Origin: Candidatus Zhuqueibacterota bacterium | GTDB lineage: Bacteria; Zhuqueibacterota; Zhuqueibacteria; Oceanimicrobiales; Oceanimicrobiaceae | Direction of reading: 5' to 3' | DNA length: 64,000 nucleotides | Assembly: GCA_029262005.1 (NCBI GenBank) | Contig: JAJDAG010000134.1 | Location: 23,317-87,316 of the forward strand | Shown here: in pieces, positions 21,855-31,531 of the stretch | How positions within the stretch are numbered: the first letter of the stretch is position 1 | Layout: each line of letters begins with the position of its first letter | Program-made: the position numbers and the translations under genes | Notes under the pieces: model-generated | Database searches by the model: none | Told to the model about the DNA's origin: nothing | The model's input: the letters and a program-made list of their open reading frames with translations, nothing else

Positions 21855-22628
21855 ATGATTGAAACGCGTAATTTATCCAAGCAGTTTAAACTGACCCGGC
21901 AACAAAAAAAGGAGTTGGGAAACGAGTTTGCGGGCAGCACGGTTAACGCTGTTTCCGGGGTGAATTTTACCGCCCACCCGGGTCGGGTATTTTCGTTGTT
22001 GGGCGCCAATGGTGCCGGCAAAACCACCACCCTGCGCATGCTTGCCACCATGCTTAAACCAACGGCTGGAACCGCACAGATTTGTGGTTTCGATGTTGTG
22101 ACCCAGGCTGTTGAAGTGCGAAAAAGACTGGGGTTTCTCACTGGTTCAACCGGACTTTACGACAGGCTGACCGCCAGTGAATTGGTTAAGTACTATGCTG
22201 ATTTGCATGGCATGGACAAAGCAACTTTCGAGCACAGGCGCGATGAAATTTTTGACCGGCTCGACATGCACGAATTCGCTAACCGGCGCATCGGCAAACT
22301 TTCCACCGGAATGCGGCAAAAAGTTTCTATCACAAGAACCATCATCCACGATCCGGAGGTGGTGATTTTTGATGAGCCCACTGCCGGGCTGGATGTTGTG
22401 ACGGCGCGCAGCATTATCCAGCTCATCCGAGATTTTCGTAAGCAGGGCAAAACCGTGATTTTTTCTACCCACATTATGGGTGAAGTTAATCTGCTCAGCG
22501 ATGACCTGGCGATTATTCACAAAGGCAAACTTTGCTACCAAGGCACTTACCAGGAGTTTGGCGAACAGATGACCACAAAATCATTAGAAGATGAATTCAT
22601 CAAAATAGTAGAGGAGGCCGGAAAGTGA
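21855..22628 (+). CDS. ABC transporter ATP-binding protein, NatA-type
   Basis: Walker A LLGANGAGKTTTLRML, signature LSTGMRQKVSI, Walker B VVIFDEPTAGLD. Confidence 0.93.
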   Translation: MIETRNLSKQFKLTRQQKKELGNEFAGSTVNAVSGVNFTAHPGRVFSLLGANGAGKTTTLRMLATMLKPTAGTAQICGFDVVTQAVEVRKRLGFLTGSTGLYDRLTASELVKYYADLHGMDKATFEHRRDEIFDRLDMHEFANRRIGKLSTGMRQKVSITRTIIHDPEVVIFDEPTAGLDVVTARSIIQLIRDFRKQGKTVIFSTHIMGEVNLLSDDLAIIHKGKLCYQGTYQEFGEQMTTKSLEDEFIKIVEEAGK

Positions 22629-23818
22629 AAGCCTTTTTCATAATTTTCAAGAAAGAAGCCGTGGACACTTTGCGTGACAGGCGCACGCTCATTACCATGA
22701 TAGTTTTGCCGCTGGTTATTTTCCCGCTTATTATCGGCATTGTCACGCGCGTCAGTGAATCACAAGAAGGCAAGGCAAAGCTAAAGGAACTCAAAGTAGC
22801 AATCGTCTCCGTAGAAAAACTGCCACAGTTTGAAAAAATAATCCTGCAGGAAAAAGACATGGTCCTGGTTGGAAGTGTGGATGAAGACAGTGTGCGGTCT
22901 TATATCAAAGCGGAAACATTGGACGGCGCGTTTGTCTTCTCAAATAGATTCAGCAAGCGCCTGGTGGCGCTAAAACCGGGGCGGTTGAAATTTTATTTTC
23001 GCTCTGCAGAGGGCCAAAACATTAAGAAAGAACGCATGCTAAAGGTCGTGGATAAATTTGAAGAACAACTTTTGAAGGAGCGGTTTGTAAAACTGAATTT
23101 AAGTGAGACCACCGCTGAAACCATCAATTTAACTGAAGTTGATATTGCTACGACCCAGGAACGACTTGGCAAAGCCATCGGTGGATTTCTGCCTTACATT
23201 TTTGTTATTTTCTGCTTCCTTGGCAGCATGTATCCGGCCATTGATCTGGGTGCCGGTGAAAAGGAGAGAGGCACCATTGAGACACTCCTGACCACGCCGG
23301 TGGATCGCTTTGTTATCTTGCTCGGAAAATTCGGTGTTGTTGTGCTGACTGGCATCAGCTCAGCCATTATTGCACTTGTGGGCTTGTATCTTGGCATTCG
23401 TCAGGCGGGTGAAATTCCACCGGATGTGGCGGAAGTTTTGGCTTCTGTTTTACAACCACAAACCATTGTCTTGCTAATTTCGTTGTTGCTGCCTTTAACC
23501 ATGTTCTTTGCCGGCATTTTACTTTCCATGTCAATGTACGCGAAAACGTTTAAAGAGGCACAAAGCCTGATTACGCCTGTGAACCTTCTTATCATTGTGC
23601 CCGTGGCGGTTGGCCTCATTCCGGGGGTTGAACTGAACAGCGTTACAGCCCTAATCCCTATTTTGAATGTTTCGCTTTCAACCAGAGAGATAGTTGCCGG
23701 CACCATGGACTTTGCCCTGCTGACTGAGGTTTACGCATCTCTGGTTCTTATTGCGGGTTTGAGTTTGTTTTCAGCCTCAAGGTTATTTGTGAAGGAGAGT
23801 GTTATTTTCAGGGGATAG
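22625..23818 (+). CDS. ABC exporter permease, NatB-type (ABC-2)
   Basis: Overlaps the ATPase gene by 4 nt; KKEAVDTLRDRRTL, GEKERGTIETLLTTPVDRFVILLGKF, several TM helices. Confidence 0.92.
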   Translation: MKAFFIIFKKEAVDTLRDRRTLITMIVLPLVIFPLIIGIVTRVSESQEGKAKLKELKVAIVSVEKLPQFEKIILQEKDMVLVGSVDEDSVRSYIKAETLDGAFVFSNRFSKRLVALKPGRLKFYFRSAEGQNIKKERMLKVVDKFEEQLLKERFVKLNLSETTAETINLTEVDIATTQERLGKAIGGFLPYIFVIFCFLGSMYPAIDLGAGEKERGTIETLLTTPVDRFVILLGKFGVVVLTGISSAIIALVGLYLGIRQAGEIPPDVAEVLASVLQPQTIVLLISLLLPLTMFFAGILLSMSMYAKTFKEAQSLITPVNLLIIVPVAVGLIPGVELNSVTALIPILNVSLSTREIVAGTMDFALLTEVYASLVLIAGLSLFSASRLFVKESVIFRG

Positions 23819-23912
23819 AGCCAATACCTGGTGTTGTGTCTGTTAGCCTGGGTAATTCATGAGAGCTGAAATACGCTGCCAGTTCGGCATGTCGGAACTA
23901 ACATCCCTCTGC

Positions 23913-23994
23913 TTTTCGCTCCGGACGAGCGAAAACCTGTCTCCCTGCATAGGGAGTTTAGTCTGATTTGTCAAGCGTTCAACGAACAAATCAG
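23913..23994. other. Three consecutive hairpins after the ABC exporter
   Basis: ttttcgctc(cggac)gagcgaaaa, ctccct(gcat)agggag, ctgatttgt...acaaatcag. Confidence 0.6.
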
Positions 23995-24083
23995 GGGGAT
24001 GTCTAGCACACCCAACTTTGCAAAATTTCGCTTTAGCAGTTTGGGTCTGAAACTTGAATCCGGTGTGAACATTAAAAAGGACT

Positions 24084-24227
24084 TGTCATTTCGAACCACG
24101 ACGTCTTTTTGTCGTGTGTGAGAAATCTGTGCGGAAAGATGAGAATCGAGGTCAAACATTTGTTTTTGCGGTAATAAAATTGCTCACTGCAGATTTCTCC
24201 GCCGAAAGAACCGGCGTTCGAAATGAC
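24084..24227. repeat. Palindromic dispersed-repeat/MITE-like element
   Basis: Left arm tgtcatttcgaac...gtgagaaatctg, right arm gcagatttctc...gttcgaaatgac; the arms are mutually inverted. Confidence 0.6.
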
Positions 24228-24625
24228 GCCTTCTTTTGGTTTTGGGGACGATCCCGACAGAATTCTGAGGGTTTGTACAGTCACGCGTTATTCCGAACTG
24301 ACGTTGATTTAGGTAGCTGCGAAATTTGAGCTGTTATATGAATAGTGAAATTTTTGTTTCATCTCAAAAAAATGAGTGCGGCGCGCTCCTGCTGCGCGTG
24401 TTTGTTTGGCCTTGCTGGATGAGTCCGCCCTGTTTAATTCCCCGCCTGTTTGTCACAAGACGCGCAATTCCTATCCGGTCACAGTCACAGATGCCGGAAT
24501 GAGTTGATGGGAGACGGACTTGGAGATTCTGCTGTCAACATAAGGCTGACCGGGGGGTGTTGTCAATGGAAAATTGTGACAAGGATTGAAAATGTTGGCG
24601 GATAGAGGATAGGTGATTGTAGACA

Positions 24626-24814
24626 GGGGTCTTGCCATCCGGTTTACGCCTCTTGTGGCTGGTTTTGCTCTTCTCATCGCCAGGTCTACCCGACCCGCAG
24701 CTGGGTTTGCTTGAGCCGATGCGAGAGTCACGCCTGCCGAAACAAGGTTTACGCCTCTTGAAACAGAGTTTACTGCTGCTGAAGCAAGGGTTGCTTTTCC
24801 CGAACTGCCTCATA
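24626..24814. repeat. Degenerate 21-bp tandem repeat array A (about 9 units)
   Basis: Consecutive 21-bp units such as cgcctgccgaaacaaggttta / cgcctcttgaaacagagttta / ctgctgctgaagcaagggttg. Confidence 0.8.
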
Positions 24815-24884
24815 CCAAATCGATTATCACTTAATTAAGTCAGAAACCGGTGTTATATGAGCCGGTCCCGCTCGGACAAAATAA

Positions 24885-24919
24885 AAACAGCCGGCCTTCA
24901 TTGCGAAGACCGGCTGTTT
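24885..24919. terminator. Terminator-like hairpin in the duplicated flank of array A
   Basis: aaacagccggccttc att gcgaagaccggctgttt. Confidence 0.75.
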
Positions 24920-25009
24920 GCTGGTTTGTTTTGTGATATTAAATCGATACGAGTGTTGCGCATCCGCCAGAATTGACAACCAATCCTGTTCGAGCGTTAA
25001 AACCTGACA

Positions 25010-25720
25010 CTAAGGCTGGCTCGGGGCCGGCTCAGGGTTGACGACGGGTTCCGTCTCATCGACCACGGTTACGGTGCGGCTGCCATGATTGAACTTGCGG
25101 CGCAGGCCGTATTCCATCATCACCGGATCATTGTAACCCTGTTCCAGGCGAGTCACCAGATAGGCATAAACGCGCTTGCGCAACTCCCGGTATTCCGGGA
25201 TCACTTTCGACAGTTCGATGCGGGTGTTTTCGAGGTCCGCCTTGACATCCGTAATGGTATCAATTTTCTGGCGCAGGGCTTGCGCCTGGGTGGTGACCTC
25301 TGCCAGCACCTCGGCTTCGGGTTTCATGGATTCGTCGGTTTGCTCCGCCGCCACCCGCACGATGTGTTGCAAATGAGCCAGCACCTCGAGACGGCGTGTT
25401 GGCGGATCGTCGGCAACCTGGTAGAGCGCTTTCACTGTGTCCGGCTGCTCTGGCTTGAGACTGGCAAGGGAGTGGCCGACAGCGATACTTGCGCTGCGCC
25501 CGCGCTCCTGGGTCTCCGCCGTTTGCTGCCGCGCCCGCCGCTCATCTGACTTCAGCGTATAAAAAGTGTTGACCAGCCCCGGAAACGCCTTGTTGGCTGC
25601 TTCCACCTCCTTGGCCAGGTCTGCTCGCAGAGGGGTGCCGCTGTTTTGATGGCCTTCCCACATATTTTGCAACAGTTCCAGCCAGTACCCGAAGAGGTGC
25701 TTACCTAATTTTACTGCCAT
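25010..25720 (-). CDS. Hypothetical protein, helical/coiled-coil
   Basis: ORF 25010-25789; inner start MAVKLGKHLFGYWLELLQNMW preferred (gagtata spacer/SD-like upstream). Flanked on both sides by 21-bp repeat arrays. Confidence 0.6.
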   Translation of the reverse strand: MAVKLGKHLFGYWLELLQNMWEGHQNSGTPLRADLAKEVEAANKAFPGLVNTFYTLKSDERRARQQTAETQERGRSASIAVGHSLASLKPEQPDTVKALYQVADDPPTRRLEVLAHLQHIVRVAAEQTDESMKPEAEVLAEVTTQAQALRQKIDTITDVKADLENTRIELSKVIPEYRELRKRVYAYLVTRLEQGYNDPVMMEYGLRRKFNHGSRTVTVVDETEPVVNPEPAPSQP

Positions 25721-25867
25721 GATTATACTCCTTTCCCTGATGTTTTTCGGATCGTCTTTGCCGGGAATATCGGCAGCAGAATGAGCCAACTTGAGCCGCA
25801 GCAGACAATGCCTTCATTCGTATCCATCGTGGGAGTGACAGAAGAGAGACTTTACGGATGGAGGAAA

Positions 25868-26140
25868 AACCTCCGGACGCGGGTCATTTGCCTTTGGTAA
25901 ACGAATGTTGGCGTGCGTGCCGACGATATTGGCTCTCGGCGCAACAACATTGGTTCACGGACAAACAGGTTTGGTCTGTTGACAACCTGTTTTATCCTAA
26001 GAAAAATTGATTTTAGCCTGCGGGAAACCGATTTTGGCTACCAGGTGAAGCGATTGAGGCCCATGGGAAACGTTTTTACCTTGAGGGCAATGCAAGTTTG
26101 ACTGTCGGGCGGACGATTTGAGTTTCGCGGAGCATCATTT
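25868..26140. repeat. Degenerate 21-bp tandem repeat array B (about 13 units)
   Basis: Perfect 21-bp register: ggctctcggcgcaacaacatt, ggttcacggacaaacaggttt, agcctgcgggaaaccgatttt, aggcccatgggaaacgttttt, etc. Confidence 0.85.
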
Positions 26141-26476
26141 TGGAATTGCCGCTATTTGGAAAAATAGAGGGTGGCAGAGCCGCGTGAATGGCCTTTGGGT
26201 TGCAGAGATTCTTGCTCGGTCTGAGTTATTACCCGGGCCGCCCAATAAGAACCGGGCATTTGCCCTAAGCAGTCGTTAAAAAGTTTTTCCTTGAATATTT
26301 TCACATCATTTCCCTCATTGTTTAGGGGGTGGGATAAGACGTGCTTTATATCCAGTTGCAAGACCTTTCATAAATGATTGATTAAAACTAATCAAAATAA
26401 ACGGGCTTCACGTATCCAATCCCCTAAACCATGTCCGGATGCTGCTATACTCAACTTGGTGGGGGAGAAGCCCTTG

Positions 26477-26710
26477 CTAATTGCGCCCTGGGAGGGAATC
26501 CCAGGCGAGCGGAAAAAAGCCGCCAGAATTTACTGCAGGTCCATCTGCAAACATAGTCCCGTTCCATCCTTTATAGGGGCTATAGCGATACCTGGTAGGG
26601 TCTTTTTCAATTGGTGGAAAAGACCCTAGATCGGATTGGGCATAACCGGATGAAAACAAAGTGACAAGCAATTTGAGCGTTGCAACTAAACTTGAATGGA
26701 TAAATAAATT
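26477..26710 (-). pseudogene. Truncated secreted-protein N-terminus
   Basis: Signal-peptide-like VATLKLLVTLFSSGYAQSDLGSFPPIEKDPTRYRYSPYKGWNGTMF, then an early stop. Confidence 0.3.
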
Positions 26711-26910
26711 AGAAAGAGCCGAGACGCGTTTTCATTCCGAGTTGATGCCCGTGTTATACGCAACATAAAAACTAATAATGAATAAAAATTAACGGCGAGT
26801 ATATGCTCAGCTGACAGCTTTTGCTGGCAATTGACGCATATACAATCTTAGGCTCAGTGCAATCTAATCTCAATACTACCCTAAATGAAATATTCAAAAT
26901 ATAGCTCATT

Positions 26911-29900
26911 TTATTCAATGTTGTCCCAATTAGTTCCAGTCGAAGTTTTTTGATACAACTTGGCTTCCAGATTAGTAATCCACAACACATCGGACTTGGT
27001 GTGGGCAAGTCGTTTGCCACCATTTGCAAATTGGACATTAACTTTGGTGAAAGACCATGAGCTACCACTTCCACTCACTTTATATACATATCCATCATCA
27101 CCCAAAACGTACATATCGTCACTATTCTGACCACCATCTGCTAAGTCTATTGCTTTTACTCCGGCAGGTAAATGGATTTCCAGCCATGAGTTGGCAGGAG
27201 GCACCTGATACCGATACACTTTTCCTGCTTTAGAAACTACCCAGGGTGTTCCGGGCCCGTCATTTTCTACATCAATGGCGATAGCTCCTCCGCTAACGCC
27301 GCTGTTCCAGCTATTTTTCGAAGGATCATCCTTGTCCGTACCGTAGTGTAAAATGGTAAAGTCTTTATTCGTAGTCAGGGCGATTCCTCCGGCATTGGCC
27401 GAGATGGTAGGTACATCACTGATTGCCCATATGCTTCCAGATGTATGTACCGCTATATCCGTGATGCCGGAAGACTTGTTAGAAGCGTTCCGGTTATCTT
27501 TATTATATCCAAAACTTCCATCAGGTTTGAGTTTTGCCAGCGCTCCTTCTTTATCAACTATCCAGGGTTTTCCATCGTAATCTACATCTATCCGCTTTGC
27601 ATACTGATTTATCCCGCTAAGCGTGTATCCTATCCATTTTGTCCCGTTCCAATTCCATATTTTTTTTCCGCTCATCCAGATATCTTCATCCTTTTCTGCT
27701 ACATCATAAACCGGAAGTGGAGCGATGTATTTCAGGATATCTGTGGTGATTTTATCATCAGAACTGACGATTCCACTTGCTATGGACATGTAAATATTAT
27801 CCTCCGTATCTATGGCATAGCGACTAGGGTGAGCTATTCTCAGATTTTGATACGGAAAGTTATAGGTGTTGAGTTCCCACGTACCATTTTCATTTAATAA
27901 GATTGGATTGAACGTAGAAATTTTGGAAACCCCTAAGCCATATAGCCTGCCTTTGCTATCCTGAATAGATATTCCGGACAAAAAGTATTCTTCATCATTA
28001 ATACTGGGTTTGCGGTTTTCTACGACATTGTTCCAGCTACTCCCATCCCATTCTCCAAATCTGATGAGGTTTAGATACCTTTTCTTATCGGATGAAGTGG
28101 AATTGGTTTTGGAGAAAAGTCCGGATACTTTCAGGTTATTACCAGATTGATAGAGTCTGTATACCCCTTCTCTTTTATGTGGCGAGTTCACCACACCGGT
28201 ATTTACGCGTAAGCTATAGGCTTCCGGGGTAGATTTTATCCGGATTAATCCTTTGGATACAGTCACAGGTAAGTCTCTGGAAGTAATATCCCCGGTCAAA
28301 ATATCCTGCCATGTATCAGCAGGCGTTCTTTTTCCCAGATAGTATGAGCCCGGCACGCGGGATTTAGACGCATTCACCCCTACATAAACATTGCTTGCAT
28401 TATCTACCAGGAGAGTTTGCACCTTTCCTACTCCCTCCCCGGTTCGAGTGAGGTGAGTCCAACTGGTCCCATTGTGACGATATAGTTTTCCACTGCTCGC
28501 AGTTCCTGCATAGATATCATTATTGGTAGGATCGGTTGCCAGCGAAAGGGGCACCTCATCTATATCATATGCCGTCCAGGTATTACTGGACCATTTGGCC
28601 GCATACTTCCCTACTGAGGTAAATTCTCCGGCTACGTAAATGCTTCCGTCACTTTCTTCCTCAGCCAGAGCATTTACCGTACCGTTTACGCCAGTACTCA
28701 GGGCTTTCCAGGTACCGGATGGCTCACGCACAGCAATGTTATTTACAGTGGTGCTTCCCACTTTTGGAAAGTTCCCACCTGCATACAGGTTCCCGTTCCG
28801 GTCAAACAGAAGTGCATTTACCAGACCGTCTATTTCCCCTTCCAACTTCGTCCATCCGACTATATTCAATCTCCCGGTGCCTATGCCTCTTACTTTGAAT
28901 ACAAATTTTTTATCAGCCACAGTTCCGCCGGGGTAGCTGGCATCATATGTGATTTCCACATCTGCCTCATAGCTTCCGTGGGCAGGTGGTGTAAAGCTGA
29001 TATCAAAAAACTTGCCTCCGTGAGGGGCCAGGGTAGATACCAAAGCAGAACTATTTACTATGCTAAAAGCCCCGGCAGTGGGCGTTTCATTTTTAAGGCT
29101 TACGCTCTTGATAGACAAATTCACTACCCCGCTGTTTCTGAGCCAATAAGGCAGAGTGGTAGTATTACTAGGATCATGTGCCCCATAATCCACTTTATTC
29201 CTAGCGTTTTGGTAAATCACATTATAGGTCTTGCCTCCTTGCACGGTCAGTTCTGGTCTCCAAAGCGTTTTTCCATCACTCCCTATCACTTTCAAGTCCC
29301 CCCGGTGTCCATTCTCGCTGGAAAGAAGAAATTTACTCCCGGTGGCAGGTGCCGGTAATCCTACCTTGTTAGTAGAAGAAGGAAAAGTGAAACTGAGCTG
29401 TCCTTTATCAAAGGTGATGGAGTTAGCTCCGGTGCTAATACCCTCTTCATAAGTGCTGGTAATAAAGCCTCCCGTACGAAAATAAACATTTACCAGATTT
29501 CCATCATTTCCCAGATTCAGGCTATTATTCCCTGCGGCTGACGTCATCACATCTTCTTCCACAGCAGGATAAGCCGGGCTGTTTATGGTCTTACTGCTTA
29601 TCTCATAAACAGGTGTTTTACCTGTCAGGCTCATATCTTCCTCAGGTAGATAGAGTACCGCTTTGCGGAAGTTTCTCGGTGGTAGCCACACATTATTGAT
29701 GTCAAAGGCGTTCTGCATATAGGTGTACTGCCCCATCGTGGTGCCCGCCAGCTCTTTTCTATTCTGGAGAAAAGTAGGATAGGAATACCCACTGTTAAAC
29801 CAGGCTTGTACAGAAGAGGCGTAAGATTCTCTGGGTCTATTTGGAGATAAATATCCCTCTACCGGGGTAAGGTCTCCTGACTGCGCACACATATAGTCTA

Positions 29901-31521
29901 TGGCATGACCAAACTCGTGGACCAACTGATCAAACTCTCTGTATGCCTGGTCATTTCCCCATCCCTTTTCATTTACTACATATACCCCTGTACGACACAT
30001 CATCTCTTCAGTAACCAGTGCTATGTAGCGGCTATTATGGGGATCATAGGCAAATCCTCCTCTTGTTACGTTCCCAAATGTAGAACCAGTGAGACCAGGG
30101 TAGCTGTTAATCTCAGTCTGGTCATCATCATAGCGACTGATAATAAAGGTTTTTACCTGTCCTATTTGCCTCCGTTCTGCGGGTTTTATAGCATTGACCA
30201 TATTTTCTATGATTATACGGCTATTTAGTATAGCCCATTCAGATGTGGTGTTGGTGCCATAGATTTTGTTCCCAAAACTTGTTTCCAGCACTCTGGTAAC
30301 TGGCTGATCCATTCCACTTGACGGCAGATGGTAGCCGTGGACGAGTTTGACAGGTTGAAACGTAAATTGATAACTAATGCGGTCTATATGTGTGCCATAT
30401 CCTATGGAATGAGTCCCATCACCGTTAGTACTAAGGGAAATATAATCCCTTTCATGCGAACTAGATTGGTTCTTATCATGAATCACAAAAGTATTTGTTC
30501 CGTACTTATTCGGATACTTACTCTCCACTTCTATCCTATTTCCATCGGTTCCAGTGGCCGTTTTGATTTTGTACTCAACGCCTGTCTGTGGAACTAGCTG
30601 GATCAAAAAAGGATCTATATCGCCAACTGTGGGCAATTTTTCATAAGCATACCCATTACCGTCAGGACGCAATGCCAATAACTTAGCCGGAAGGTCTACA
30701 TCGTTCAAGATTTTTTCAATATTTTGAACTACATAATAGATACCCTCAGTCAGGCTCTGATTCAGATTAATCGGCTTGGTGAAAGCGGCTCCTCCACTCA
30801 GGGTACCTGCAGTCGCAGTAGCAGTCCCTGTTACCCTGGAACTGATAGAGGTCCGGCTACGACTATCGTTAAACGGGAAGTAAGCAACCAATTCTGTCTC
30901 ATCGCCTTGAATTGGCGGATAAGCCTTCATTTCGCTTTTGATTTTATTTTGGGCACGGACAGTACTCCAGATGCTGAAGTTATCGATACTGATTGACCTC
31001 GCTACTCTTTTGCCACTTACCGTAACTGCGGGCCCTTGCCACACAATGTTTGTACTGGTAGCAGTGGCCAGGGTTATGCCTGAATGAGTGTGAGGGGTAA
31101 TCACTCCATCCAGATAGCTTTTTATGGTATTACTCCCATATGTAATTGTTACAAAATGCCATTGAGCGTCACGTAACTGGGCGATCATTCTGGTTCCGTT
31201 TGTTTCGCCTGTATTGAGGTATAAATCGCAAGAGCTACTACTGCGACTGAGCAAAATATTGAAAATAGCAGCCGTAGATCCGGATGAGGTGCCAAAAATC
31301 ATCAAATCGTCTTTTTGACTCGGGGGTGTCGAATTGTCTTTCTCAACCTTGATCCAAAAGGAAATAGTTCTATCAGCCGCATCAACAGGCATGGCGCTGG
31401 GCGTAGATATCGATGCTTTTTCGGTTGGATTTTGCAGAAAAATAGCTTGGTCCTGAGCTGCTATTTCATGACATGTGAAGACGAATAAAATTAAAATTAA
31501 AATTAAAATTGATTGTTTCAT
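26911..31521 (-). CDS. Large secreted protein: LamG-like domain + HEXXH zinc-metallopeptidase motif + beta-propeller/tectonin-like repeats
   Basis: Signal peptide; DAADRTISFWIKVE...WHFVTITYGSNTIKSYLDG (LamG-like); LVHEFGHAIDYM (HEXXH); repeated DMYVLGDDGYVYKVSG...W patterns. No sorting C-terminus. Confidence 0.7.
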   Translation of the reverse strand: MKQSILILILILFVFTCHEIAAQDQAIFLQNPTEKASISTPSAMPVDAADRTISFWIKVEKDNSTPPSQKDDLMIFGTSSGSTAAIFNILLSRSSSSCDLYLNTGETNGTRMIAQLRDAQWHFVTITYGSNTIKSYLDGVITPHTHSGITLATATSTNIVWQGPAVTVSGKRVARSISIDNFSIWSTVRAQNKIKSEMKAYPPIQGDETELVAYFPFNDSRSRTSISSRVTGTATATAGTLSGGAAFTKPINLNQSLTEGIYYVVQNIEKILNDVDLPAKLLALRPDGNGYAYEKLPTVGDIDPFLIQLVPQTGVEYKIKTATGTDGNRIEVESKYPNKYGTNTFVIHDKNQSSSHERDYISLSTNGDGTHSIGYGTHIDRISYQFTFQPVKLVHGYHLPSSGMDQPVTRVLETSFGNKIYGTNTTSEWAILNSRIIIENMVNAIKPAERRQIGQVKTFIISRYDDDQTEINSYPGLTGSTFGNVTRGGFAYDPHNSRYIALVTEEMMCRTGVYVVNEKGWGNDQAYREFDQLVHEFGHAIDYMCAQSGDLTPVEGYLSPNRPRESYASSVQAWFNSGYSYPTFLQNRKELAGTTMGQYTYMQNAFDINNVWLPPRNFRKAVLYLPEEDMSLTGKTPVYEISSKTINSPAYPAVEEDVMTSAAGNNSLNLGNDGNLVNVYFRTGGFITSTYEEGISTGANSITFDKGQLSFTFPSSTNKVGLPAPATGSKFLLSSENGHRGDLKVIGSDGKTLWRPELTVQGGKTYNVIYQNARNKVDYGAHDPSNTTTLPYWLRNSGVVNLSIKSVSLKNETPTAGAFSIVNSSALVSTLAPHGGKFFDISFTPPAHGSYEADVEITYDASYPGGTVADKKFVFKVRGIGTGRLNIVGWTKLEGEIDGLVNALLFDRNGNLYAGGNFPKVGSTTVNNIAVREPSGTWKALSTGVNGTVNALAEEESDGSIYVAGEFTSVGKYAAKWSSNTWTAYDIDEVPLSLATDPTNNDIYAGTASSGKLYRHNGTSWTHLTRTGEGVGKVQTLLVDNASNVYVGVNASKSRVPGSYYLGKRTPADTWQDILTGDITSRDLPVTVSKGLIRIKSTPEAYSLRVNTGVVNSPHKREGVYRLYQSGNNLKVSGLFSKTNSTSSDKKRYLNLIRFGEWDGSSWNNVVENRKPSINDEEYFLSGISIQDSKGRLYGLGVSKISTFNPILLNENGTWELNTYNFPYQNLRIAHPSRYAIDTEDNIYMSIASGIVSSDDKITTDILKYIAPLPVYDVAEKDEDIWMSGKKIWNWNGTKWIGYTLSGINQYAKRIDVDYDGKPWIVDKEGALAKLKPDGSFGYNKDNRNASNKSSGITDIAVHTSGSIWAISDVPTISANAGGIALTTNKDFTILHYGTDKDDPSKNSWNSGVSGGAIAIDVENDGPGTPWVVSKAGKVYRYQVPPANSWLEIHLPAGVKAIDLADGGQNSDDMYVLGDDGYVYKVSGSGSSWSFTKVNVQFANGGKRLAHTKSDVLWITNLEAKLYQKTSTGTNWDNIE

Positions 31522-31531
31522 TTTGATTCTC

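Noticed and set aside
24632-24838. 68-aa ORF over array A as a leucine-rich protein
   Set aside because: The apparent heptad pattern follows automatically from a 21-bp repeat; both strands are open and nothing indicates which, if any, is translated.
24626-26140. CRISPR array
   Set aside because: Repeats are contiguous 21-bp units with no unique spacers between conserved repeats, and no cas genes are visible in the window.
31485-31510. Phase-variable on/off switch by the TTTTAA repeat
   Set aside because: Unit is 6 bp, so length changes would keep the frame; only length tuning is possible.
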